A stretch of 64,000 nt of DNA from positions 1-64,000 of the forward strand of contig CANFXW010000008.1 of assembly GCA_947451145.1 (NCBI GenBank). Reading direction: 5' to 3'. The notes under the pieces were generated by a model, which saw only the letters and a list, made by a program, of their open reading frames with translations, was not told the origin of the DNA and made no database searches. The position numbers were made by a program, and so were the translations under genes. The DNA comes from Sphingomonadaceae bacterium (lineage in GTDB: Bacteria > Pseudomonadota > Alphaproteobacteria > Sphingomonadales > Sphingomonadaceae). Of this stretch, positions 42,621 through 51,304 are shown piece after piece; within the stretch, counting starts at the first letter, position 1, and each line of letters opens with the position of its first letter.

Positions 42621-45464
42621 TCAGAAGAACGAATAGGTGACGTTCAGCAGGAAGTTTCGGCCGAACGTTTCGACACGGGTGACCAGCCCGCTTGCCGAAT
42701 CGGTGTAGACGTCCTTCTGATTGGTCAGATTCTGCGCCTGGAGCGAGAGTTTCAGACCCTTCAGGACACCGTCGGTATTCTTGAAGTCATACCCGATCTG
42801 GGCATCAACCAGCGTTTCTCCGGCACGGTTGACTGGCGAGATCGTGTTGCTGCCGCCGCGGTCTTCCGAAAGCCAGGCCGACCGGTTGTTCAAAGAGGCA
42901 CGGGCCGAGAAGCCGCCCTTTTCAAAATAGCCGGTCAACTGGAATACCCGCTTCGACAGGCCTGGAACGCTGCTGCCATCATCCAGCTTTCCATCGGTGA
43001 AGGCCGCGCCGCCAATCAGGCCGAACCCGTCCAGTGCCGAAACGAACCGGCCAAACGGAAGGCTCGCTTGCAGTTCGACGCCCTTCACACTTCCCTTCAA
43101 GCCACCGGAATATGTGGTGTTCAGGCCCTTGAATGTGGCTGGCGTAAAGATCGTCAGGCCATTGCTGCTGACCGCCTGATGGTAGCCCGGGATATAGAAC
43201 TGGGTATAGTCTCGCACGGTAACCGCAGCTACGTTCCAGTTCACCAGATCCTTGTAGAAACCGGTGATCGAAATGAACCCGTCCTTGGCGAAATAGTATT
43301 CATAGGACAGGTCGAACTGGTTGGCTTCATACGGACGAAGCTGCGCATTGCCTGACGTGGAAACCCAAGGGCCAAGGCCTGGGTCGGTGTTCGTGACATT
43401 GGCAACGTTATTGCGGAACTTCACCGAGGAACCCGGGTTGAGGAAGTCGATGCGCGGACGGCTGATCACCTTGGCCGCGGCAAAGCGGATGGTGTGGCCG
43501 TTATCGAGGTCGAAGTTCAGGTTCAGGCTCGGCAGGATGCGGCTGTACTTGGCACCGTCGCTGATCGGCTTGGCGATGTCGAGCTGGTTGGCGCCAATAA
43601 CAGAATTGAAGCCTGAGCCCTGCTGGTCGGTGAACACACCCTGCACGCCGATGTTGCCGAACATGCGGACGTTGCCGCCCAGCGTCGTCTCGAAATCAGC
43701 CTTCACGAACGGCTGCCAGACCTTTTCACTGATCGTATAGGTGTCACCCAGACGATCGGGTTCGAGGCTACCCGCGTCATAGCGCTTGTAGAAGGTGCTG
43801 TTGATCAGACCGAGCGCATCATATGCCACGACATTGCCCAGCCCGGCCCAGTTAAGGTCCGCTGCGCCGCGACGGAAGTCGTTAGGGACGGCACCATCGA
43901 GCGGATAGGTCTGCGCGGTCAGGAAGAAGCCCTGATTGACCTTGGACTTCTTGTGGTCCGAATAGCGAACGCCCGCGTTGACGTGCTTGATGAAGGAACC
44001 TTCGAGATCCTTCTGCACTTCAAAACGCAGTGAGTTGAGCTTTTCGTCAAAGATACCGGTGTTGACGAAACCGTCCTGCGCCTGGGCAAAACCGATCGGT
44101 TGGCCGCTGCGGCCGATGACGGCCGTCTGGTTCAGGGCAGCAATCGGTGAAAGGCTGCCACCCCACGATTGCGGACCAGCGAGGCGGACAATGTTATAGT
44201 CGCTGTACCCTTGCGAGTTGTTCGAGAAGAACAGGCCATTGTCCGAGTAAGTATAGGTGCGCAGGTTGTCCGGACCTTGTGTGGTCAGGCCGGCGCGGCC
44301 GAGGCCCGAGTAGCTCTCGCCGCGGGTGTCGCTCTTCTTGCTGTCAGCGTGGCTGAGGTCCAGGGCAAGGTGGAGATCCGACGAAGGGTCGTACTTGAAG
44401 TTTGCGCCAAAGGTTTTGAGCTGGCCGGTCTTGTCAAGCGGATCGCTGCGCAGAACCGAGTTGAAACCGGTCGTGCGCGCCGAAGTAATCGTAGTGGAAT
44501 TCGCGCTGAGCACGGTGCTGCCGTTGGCTGCGATCGGCAGGGCTTCGATGAAGCCGCGCGAGATGCCCTTGTCGGAAAAGTCGATATAGAGCGCATCAAA
44601 GGTGGCGGTGAAGTCGCTGGACGGCTTGAATTCGATGACCCCAGCCACAGTCGTGCGCTTGAGGACCCGCGAGCGCGACGAAATGTCGATGCCGGCAGGC
44701 GCATATTTGCCGGCATTTGTGCCGGAGCTAACTGCACCCTTGTCATAGCCCCAGACGCTGAAGAAGTTGTCCTGGGTCGGCGACGAGGTGGTAGCAGCGG
44801 TCAGTGCGATACCAATGGTATCATCAGCAAATTTGTCGCTGAAGGACAGCGCGGCGCGGTAGCCCTTGTCCTTGAAGTCGGGATTCTTGGACTTCTGGCC
44901 GTTCATTTCGAAGCTGCCGTTCACGACCAGCGAACGCTTGTGCTCAAGCGGATGGATCGTCCGCATGTCGACAGTTCCGCCGATGCCCATCGCGCTCAGA
45001 TCGGAACTCGGGGTCTTGTAGACGACGGCGGTGTCGATGATTTCCGAGGGATAGAGGTCATATTCAACCCCGCGGTTGTCTCCGATGCCGATCAGTTCGC
45101 GACCGTTCATCGTCGTACCGACGTAGTCTTCGCGGAAACCGCGAACCGAGATGCCGCTGACGCGGCCCGCACGGCGCTCACCAGCCAGACCCGCCAGGCG
45201 GCCGAGCGAATCGGCGACGCTTGCTTGGGGGAGCTTACCGATGTCTTCGGACGAAAGCGCTTCAACCACCGAAGTGCTGTTCTGCTTGAGCGTTTGTGCG
45301 CGCTCAAGGCTGGCGCGCAGACCGGTGACGATGATTTCCGGTTCCGCTGCTGCTCCATCGGCTGCCGGCGCCTGGGCCGCGGTCTGAGCCATAGCTGTTC
45401 CGCTGCAAGCCAGGGCAATCACTGCCGTCGTGCAAATAAGATTCATGCGTACATTCATGTGCAA
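42621..45464 (-). CDS. TonB-dependent receptor (carbohydrate type)
   Basis: IIVTGLRASLERAQTLKQNSTSVVEALSSEDIGKLPQASVADSLGRLAGLAGER; C-terminal NVTYSFF. Confidence 0.94.
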   Translation of the reverse strand: MHMNVRMNLICTTAVIALACSGTAMAQTAAQAPAADGAAAEPEIIVTGLRASLERAQTLKQNSTSVVEALSSEDIGKLPQASVADSLGRLAGLAGERRAGRVSGISVRGFREDYVGTTMNGRELIGIGDNRGVEYDLYPSEIIDTAVVYKTPSSDLSAMGIGGTVDMRTIHPLEHKRSLVVNGSFEMNGQKSKNPDFKDKGYRAALSFSDKFADDTIGIALTAATTSSPTQDNFFSVWGYDKGAVSSGTNAGKYAPAGIDISSRSRVLKRTTVAGVIEFKPSSDFTATFDALYIDFSDKGISRGFIEALPIAANGSTVLSANSTTITSARTTGFNSVLRSDPLDKTGQLKTFGANFKYDPSSDLHLALDLSHADSKKSDTRGESYSGLGRAGLTTQGPDNLRTYTYSDNGLFFSNNSQGYSDYNIVRLAGPQSWGGSLSPIAALNQTAVIGRSGQPIGFAQAQDGFVNTGIFDEKLNSLRFEVQKDLEGSFIKHVNAGVRYSDHKKSKVNQGFFLTAQTYPLDGAVPNDFRRGAADLNWAGLGNVVAYDALGLINSTFYKRYDAGSLEPDRLGDTYTISEKVWQPFVKADFETTLGGNVRMFGNIGVQGVFTDQQGSGFNSVIGANQLDIAKPISDGAKYSRILPSLNLNFDLDNGHTIRFAAAKVISRPRIDFLNPGSSVKFRNNVANVTNTDPGLGPWVSTSGNAQLRPYEANQFDLSYEYYFAKDGFISITGFYKDLVNWNVAAVTVRDYTQFYIPGYHQAVSSNGLTIFTPATFKGLNTTYSGGLKGSVKGVELQASLPFGRFVSALDGFGLIGGAAFTDGKLDDGSSVPGLSKRVFQLTGYFEKGGFSARASLNNRSAWLSEDRGGSNTISPVNRAGETLVDAQIGYDFKNTDGVLKGLKLSLQAQNLTNQKDVYTDSASGLVTRVETFGRNFLLNVTYSFF

Positions 45465-45546
45465 ATACTCCTCTTCCCTGCACGACCCGCTGCTCGTTGA
45501 TCTTGAGCCCCCTCAGCCTGTGCGCGAGCCTCTGATAAGAGCAATG

Positions 45547-45611
45547 CAATCGATTTAAATGCGGCATCGATTTTTTTGCATATGCAAATTTCATCGATTT
45601 GCTGTCGATTT
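45547..45611. promoter_or_regulatory. Divergent regulatory region with ATCGATTT repeats and TTTGCATATGCAAA palindrome
   Basis: ATCGATTT at 45549, 45566 and 45593, GTCGATTT at 45604; 14-bp perfect palindrome 45575-45588. Confidence 0.6.
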
Positions 45612-45637
45612 GTGGTTCAGGTATCCATAACCGGAAG

Positions 45638-46978
45638 ATGGAAGCCAGGCCGCAAATTCCGATCACTACTCATCCGGCGCGAGATCGATCAGCGGCTTTC
45701 TTTGCCTTGGCAATCACTTTCCTGGTCTTCGCAGTAATGGGCATTTCCGGGGCGATGGCGACGACTCTGGTTCCGGCTGTGCGCGCTATTTTTGGATTGT
45801 CCTTATCCTCTGCAATTGCCGTGCAATGGATAGCGCTAGTGGTCATCGGTTTTGCCTCACTCCCTCTGGCGAGACTGTTGCAGTGGCGGGGAGCAGCGCA
45901 GGCAACGATATTCGGCTTGACCTTGGTCACGCTCGGCTGCCTTGCGGTTGCCATTGCGGTATTGCCCAACCAGCAACTTGGGCCGCAGTACGCCACTCTG
46001 CTCTGCTCGCTGGCCGTCGTGGCGCTTGGCAATACAACGCTTCAGGTCGCCGCGAATCTGCTGGCGGTCGAACTGGGTGATCGATCCAAGGGGCCTGCGA
46101 GGCTGACGCTGGCGCAAGGCTTCAATTCGTTGGGTGTCCTCATAGGTGTCCATATAGGCGCATCGTACATGTTGGGGGCGGGCTGCGGGGCCAGCAATGC
46201 ATGTCACCGCGAAATCGCGATAGGCACCGCGCAAGTCTATTTGTTTAGCGCGACTGTCAGCTTTGTCGTTTTGATGTTTGCCATCTTCGGGCGAAGGCTG
46301 TTGGCGATCCCTATCGCCGTCGCGCCTGCAGATCCAAAAGCCAATGTCCGACGCAGCCTGTTTCGCTCTGGCTGGGCACTTGCCGGAGCTGGCGCCATTG
46401 CCCTCTACGTTGGCGCCGAAGGCGCAATTGGCAGCATTCTGATCAGTTTCCTCCAGCAGCCCGCTGTGCTGGATCTGCCAGTGTCCGCAGCCGGCGCGCT
46501 CGTTGCAAATGTCTATTGGGGTGGTGCACTTCTGGGGAGATTTGCGGGCGGCTGGCTGCTCTCGGGTCGATTGGCTCCCCGGATTCTGGCAGGAACTGCC
46601 GCTTTCGCCGCCATTGCCTGCTTTGTTGCGCTGAGCTGTTCGGGCCAGCTCGCCGGATGGGCGGCGCTCAGCATCGGGTTGCTCAATGCCATCATGTTTC
46701 CGGTGATTTTTTCGATCACGCTTGAACGCGCTGCAGCCCCGCCTGCAGCTGTTTCCGGCTTGTTGAGCATGTCTATTGGTGGTGGTGCGCTGATCTCTGT
46801 TGCGGTTGGGTGGGTTGGCGATCGCTTTGGCATCAGCGCAGCATTTGCGGTGCCGATGTGCGCTTACCTTTATGTCTTGGTCTTCGCAGTTCTGGCGGTC
46901 ATATTGCCCGGTTCCAGCCCGCCACCGCAGGAGTCGCGAACGACCAGTTCGGTCGGCAAGCGCTCTGATTTGACCTGA
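45638..46978 (+). CDS. Sugar MFS transporter, FucP-like
   Basis: ARLTLAQGFNSLGVLIGVHIG; 12-TM pattern; divergent from the TBDR. Confidence 0.82.
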   Translation: MEARPQIPITTHPARDRSAAFFALAITFLVFAVMGISGAMATTLVPAVRAIFGLSLSSAIAVQWIALVVIGFASLPLARLLQWRGAAQATIFGLTLVTLGCLAVAIAVLPNQQLGPQYATLLCSLAVVALGNTTLQVAANLLAVELGDRSKGPARLTLAQGFNSLGVLIGVHIGASYMLGAGCGASNACHREIAIGTAQVYLFSATVSFVVLMFAIFGRRLLAIPIAVAPADPKANVRRSLFRSGWALAGAGAIALYVGAEGAIGSILISFLQQPAVLDLPVSAAGALVANVYWGGALLGRFAGGWLLSGRLAPRILAGTAAFAAIACFVALSCSGQLAGWAALSIGLLNAIMFPVIFSITLERAAAPPAAVSGLLSMSIGGGALISVAVGWVGDRFGISAAFAVPMCAYLYVLVFAVLAVILPGSSPPPQESRTTSSVGKRSDLT

Positions 46979-47991
46979 TATCCGGCCATCGCACGCAGCA
47001 GTTTGGATACCAGAAGCTGCCCCGCAATAATCGCATCCTGGCGAATGGTCGTCAAAGGCGGCCGGACAAGCTTCGCAATTTCGTCATCGTCGTATCCTAT
47101 GACGGCCACGTCACCGGGAACCGTCAATCCATGCGCCAATAGGCAATCGATAGCGCCGACGGCGACAAGATCAGAGGTGGCGACAATAGCATCAAACTTC
47201 CGCCCCGTGGCGATCAAGTGGGCCACAGCATCGGCTCCGGCCTGTTTCCCGGTTGCGGCAGATTGAATCGCAGTCAAATCGGAAAGGAGACCGGCTTCAG
47301 CTAGCGCGGCTTTGTAGCCTGCCATCCGGTCGGCTAGTTGCGATAGGCGCGTTTGTGCCGATGTGATCGGGGCAGCTTGGCCAATAAAGGCTATCCTTGT
47401 GCGGCCATTCGCGATCAGGTGCCTGGTTGCGCAAAGGCCGCCTTCATGATTGTCGCTGCCAACAGAACAGTATTGCTGGTCCTTGCTCTCCACTCCCCAC
47501 ACCACAAAGGGGCGTGTCCCATGGGCAAGAGCATTAAGGCCATCGTGAAACTGTGACTGGCCCAGAAAGATGATCCCATCGTAACGGTGGCTCGCCATGA
47601 ATGCCGCCAGGGTCTTGTCATCGTAAGGCGCCTGCGCCGACACGGAAAAATCGAGCCCGTTATCCCGCATTGCCGCACCAATCCCGCCAAGAAGATTGAG
47701 TTCAAATGAATTTGCCAGTCGGGAGCCGGCTGGAAGAGCGACCGGCATGACAACGCAGATAGTTCCGGCTCGTCTAGGCCGGGTTGCGCGCGAACGCCTC
47801 TGTTTCGAGGGCGCACCTTCGCGCAAGGGATACCCTAGAGCCTCGGCGGTGGCCCTTACATGTGACTTGGTTTCGGGCTTGATCGCGGGATGGTCGTCCA
47901 GAACGCGCGAGACAGTCGCGATCGAAACGCCAGCCGCGGCAGCAACGTCCGCGAGCCTGGGTTTACCTTTGCCTTTTGAGGCGTTTGCCAT
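46870..47991 (-). CDS. LacI family transcriptional regulator
   Basis: PRLADVAAAAGVSIATVSRVLDDHPAIKPETKSHVRATAEALGYPL HTH, VIGYDDDEIAKLVRPPLTTIRQD. Confidence 0.95.
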   Translation of the reverse strand: MANASKGKGKPRLADVAAAAGVSIATVSRVLDDHPAIKPETKSHVRATAEALGYPLREGAPSKQRRSRATRPRRAGTICVVMPVALPAGSRLANSFELNLLGGIGAAMRDNGLDFSVSAQAPYDDKTLAAFMASHRYDGIIFLGQSQFHDGLNALAHGTRPFVVWGVESKDQQYCSVGSDNHEGGLCATRHLIANGRTRIAFIGQAAPITSAQTRLSQLADRMAGYKAALAEAGLLSDLTAIQSAATGKQAGADAVAHLIATGRKFDAIVATSDLVAVGAIDCLLAHGLTVPGDVAVIGYDDDEIAKLVRPPLTTIRQDAIIAGQLLVSKLLRAMAGYQVKSERLPTELVVRDSCGGGLEPGNMTARTAKTKT

Positions 47992-48276
47992 CTGTCACTC
48001 TGCCCCGTGCTCCAGCCGTGCAAATCTGTCGGCGGTATGCAGCGGCAGCAGACTGCACGAATTTCAGCAAAGTGCCAATCGAACCAGGTTTTGGAGCTGT
48101 GAAATTGGGAGCATGCAGGGACCTTCCAGTTCGATCCGATTGCGGCCAAATTGCTCACGATTGGACTGGATCGCTAACATTCAGGCGATAGCGATCCAAT
48201 TTGGAAATCTCCCAAGCCTTTTATCCCGGGGATCTTTCGGGCAAGTGCCCATTTTGGACACCCGCTCGCAGGCAGA

Positions 48277-49686
48277 TCACCCGCCTTTCGGCCTCATGAT
48301 ATCGAGCGCGATCATCAAGCGCTCGCCCCGGGCAAAGGGTATCACCGAATGCCACATGTTCGATGGGAAAGTTGCGATCATGCCCGGCTTTGGCGCGATG
48401 GTCTGGTAGGCGGGCAGGTCAAGACCCAGCTCCTGCGGCGGAATGCCGAAGGCGATGTGACCGGCGGGGGCAGGGCCGCGCTCAGCCTCGTCGGGTATGG
48501 CAAGATAGAGCGATGAACTCAGCCAGCCGATCGGGTGGGTGTGCGGCACATTGTGCCCTTGCGGTGACAACCGGACTGACCAACTGCCGCCGATCAGCAG
48601 CGGCTCGCGCGCAATGCCCAGGAACGGGTGGCCTGATTCCGGCTCGGGCAGGGAAGCGATGTGTTCGCGGATCGCTTCGAGCCAGCGCGCCCGGGTGCGT
48701 TGCAGGATCGGTTCGTGGCGCAGCAGGATCGAGCGGTCGGTCTGCGTGCCGCCGCGGACTGTCTGTTCGATATAGGGGCGCTCCATCGTATGGAGTGAGC
48801 GCAACACATCGGCAAGCTCGTCAAGTTCGCTTGGCGAAAGCCCGATATCGCTGTGGTTGATGAAGCGTTCGGAATTGTCGAGCCACTGGTGCCGATCGTC
48901 CCCCAGCACCCGCCAGACGAGCGAGAGATAGGGCCAGAACAGACCGGCCGACGGTGTAGCGACCAGCGGCTCGAGCAAGCACAGCGCCTGATCAAAGCGC
49001 TGGCGGCGGATGGCATAGCGGACACGGCAGAGATTGATCGTATCGCCCTGGATATGCGCGCAAGCGGGCATCAGCACCTCGGTTGCGGCGGTGTCTCCAG
49101 ACTCCGTAGCTATGAACAGGCGGGCTGCGAGCACCGGGGCGGTTGTGCCGATATGGCGCTCGGCCTCGTCGATAATCCGGTGGCTGGCTTGCCAGTCTCG
49201 CGTCTGGGCGACAATGGCGAACCACGCGAGCCACAGCGCCGCATTTTGCGGCTCGGAGCGGCAGGCATCGGCATAGCTATCGGCAAAGCGATCACTCTCA
49301 CCGCGCGTCCAGCGCAGGGTTGCCAGTGCCTTGTGGCCATCAAGCCAACCGGGGTGCTGGCGCAGGCCATCGATCAGCAGTGCCTCTGCGCCAGCTGCAT
49401 CGCCTTCGCTGGCCAAGGCGAAGGCGCGGTTGCGGACGATGTCGAGATTGCCCGGCATCACGGTTTGCGCTGCGGCGAAGTGATCGGCGGCGGGCAGGCC
49501 CAGCTCGTACCGCGTCTGCGCCCGGCCAAACAGCAGCACCGGATCATCCGGGAACCGCGCCAGCCCCTCTGACAGCAACTTCTCGGCCTCGATCAGGCGC
49601 TGCTCGGCGCTGAGCGAGCGGGCGGCAAGGCGAATATCCGTCAGCGATGCGGCTGCTTGCTCCATCGCCTCTGGATCCCGCGTCAC
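48277..49686 (-). CDS. TPR domain protein with C-terminal putative 2OG-Fe(II) oxygenase
   Basis: TPR-like N-terminus; [22 protein letters not shown] and [23 protein letters not shown] overlap with halogenase C. Confidence 0.82.
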   Translation of the reverse strand: MTRDPEAMEQAAASLTDIRLAARSLSAEQRLIEAEKLLSEGLARFPDDPVLLFGRAQTRYELGLPAADHFAAAQTVMPGNLDIVRNRAFALASEGDAAGAEALLIDGLRQHPGWLDGHKALATLRWTRGESDRFADSYADACRSEPQNAALWLAWFAIVAQTRDWQASHRIIDEAERHIGTTAPVLAARLFIATESGDTAATEVLMPACAHIQGDTINLCRVRYAIRRQRFDQALCLLEPLVATPSAGLFWPYLSLVWRVLGDDRHQWLDNSERFINHSDIGLSPSELDELADVLRSLHTMERPYIEQTVRGGTQTDRSILLRHEPILQRTRARWLEAIREHIASLPEPESGHPFLGIAREPLLIGGSWSVRLSPQGHNVPHTHPIGWLSSSLYLAIPDEAERGPAPAGHIAFGIPPQELGLDLPAYQTIAPKPGMIATFPSNMWHSVIPFARGERLMIALDIMRPKGG

Positions 49687-51191
49687 TTGGCGATCAGCTG
49701 ATCGATGAACTGCTGGTGCGTTGGCAATTGGCCCGCCTCTCGCTCCATCGTCTGGCGCATACGGGTCAACATGTCGCGCGGATCAAGCCCGCGATGATCC
49801 ATCAGCGGCTCGTGATGCTCGGGATAATTAAGCTGGCCGATGTGCACCGCCAGCCAGCTTGCCGGAGCAAAAAGGTCCATCTCGCGGGCAACCAAGCGGC
49901 CATATTTGCGGAAGTGATCGAGCTTGAGCTGCAAGGTATCGGGAACCTCCATCGCCGCGCAATAGCGCCACAGCTCGGCGTCGTCGCGCTGGGTCAGCTT
50001 GTAATGCAGGATAATGAAATCACGGATCCGCTCGGTTTCGGTGATGGCGATGCGATTGAATTCGGCAATCGTTGCAGGATCGAAATCGCGATCGGGAAAC
50101 AGCGCGATGATCTTCGAAATATTAGCCTGAATCAGGTGGATAGAGGTTGATTCAAGCGGTTCCAGAAAGCCGCTCGACAGGCCAACCGCGATAACATTCT
50201 TGACCCAATGCTGCTTGCGCCGCCCGGTAACAAAGCGCAGCGGGCGGGGATCACCCAGCGCCTTGCCGTCCAGTCTGGAGGCCAGCAATTCCGCCGCCTT
50301 GTCATCGTCGAGGAACTGGCTGCAATAGACGTAGCCATTGCCGGTGCGGTGCTGCAGGGGGATGCGCCATTGCCAGCCGGCCTCGCGTGCGGTGGAGCGG
50401 GTATAGGGGGTAGGCTCGCCAGCATTCTCGCAGGGCATGGCGACGGCGCGGTCACAGGGCAGCCAATGCGTCCAGTCCTCATAGCCGGTCTTGAGCGCGC
50501 CCTCGATCAGCAAGCCGCGAAAACCGGAGCAATCGATAAACAGATCGGCACCGAAGGTGCGCCCGTCTTCCATCGTCACCGATTCAACGAAGCCGCTCTC
50601 GCCATTTAGGCTTACGTCGCCAATCTTGCCCTCAACACGGGTTACACCCTTGTCCTCGGCATAACCGCGCAGATAGCGGGCATAGAGCCCGGCATCGAAG
50701 TGATAGGCGTACTCGTAGGTCGACAGTACCGAGCGCGCATCGGGAATTGGCCGGGCAAAGCGGCCCTGGCGGGCGATGTTCCAGGCCATCGACCAGTCAT
50801 CAATCGGGGCCGTCTCTCCCTGCTCACGCGCGCGCAGCCAATATTGGTGCAGCGGCACATAGTCAAAATTGCGGCCATGGGTTCCGAAGGGGTGGAAGTA
50901 GCGGTGGTCTCTCTTTCCCCAATCGACAAATTCAATGCCGAGCTTGAAAGAGGCATTCGTTTCGCGAACGAAATCGGCCTCGTTGATGCCAAGCGATTCA
51001 TTGAAGGTGCGGATCGGCGGGATCGTTGCTTCGCCGACGCCAACCGTGCCGATCTCTTCGGATTCGATCACAGAGATCGCGCAGTCCTGGCGCAGCGCTT
51101 GGGCCAGCGCAGCTGCCGTCATCCAGCCGGCAGAGCCGCCGCCAACGATCAGAATGGAACGAATGCGTCGATCATCCATTGTGCTTGCCAT
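49683..51191 (-). CDS. Tryptophan halogenase family flavoprotein (C)
   Basis: [62 protein letters not shown]. Confidence 0.92.
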   Translation of the reverse strand: MASTMDDRRIRSILIVGGGSAGWMTAAALAQALRQDCAISVIESEEIGTVGVGEATIPPIRTFNESLGINEADFVRETNASFKLGIEFVDWGKRDHRYFHPFGTHGRNFDYVPLHQYWLRAREQGETAPIDDWSMAWNIARQGRFARPIPDARSVLSTYEYAYHFDAGLYARYLRGYAEDKGVTRVEGKIGDVSLNGESGFVESVTMEDGRTFGADLFIDCSGFRGLLIEGALKTGYEDWTHWLPCDRAVAMPCENAGEPTPYTRSTAREAGWQWRIPLQHRTGNGYVYCSQFLDDDKAAELLASRLDGKALGDPRPLRFVTGRRKQHWVKNVIAVGLSSGFLEPLESTSIHLIQANISKIIALFPDRDFDPATIAEFNRIAITETERIRDFIILHYKLTQRDDAELWRYCAAMEVPDTLQLKLDHFRKYGRLVAREMDLFAPASWLAVHIGQLNYPEHHEPLMDHRGLDPRDMLTRMRQTMEREAGQLPTHQQFIDQLIAK

Positions 51192-51234
51192 GCCTTTTCC
51201 AGCATCCCGGTTTGGGCCTTAGCCCGAAAAAGAA

Positions 51235-51260
51235 CGGGCCGGAAGTTTCCTTCCGGCCCG
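51235..51260 (-). terminator. Hairpin between TBDR and halogenase C with U-rich tail on the minus strand
   Basis: CGGGCCGGAAG-TTTC-CTTCCGGCCCG (11 bp); minus-strand tail TTCTTTTTC. Confidence 0.75.
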
Positions 51261-51304
51261 CAAGTCCCCAACCCGAAGGGAGACGGAATTGGGAGGAGTT
51301 TTGC

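Noticed and set aside
44169-45500. 443-aa plus-strand ORF antisense to the locus 1 TBDR
   Set aside because: Typical high-GC shadow ORF; the opposite strand has a full, motif-rich TonB receptor.
39533-51191. Halogenated natural-product gene cluster
   Set aside because: Three halogenase-like genes but no NRPS, PKS, tryptophan-processing or tailoring genes; neighbours are TBDRs and glycosidases.
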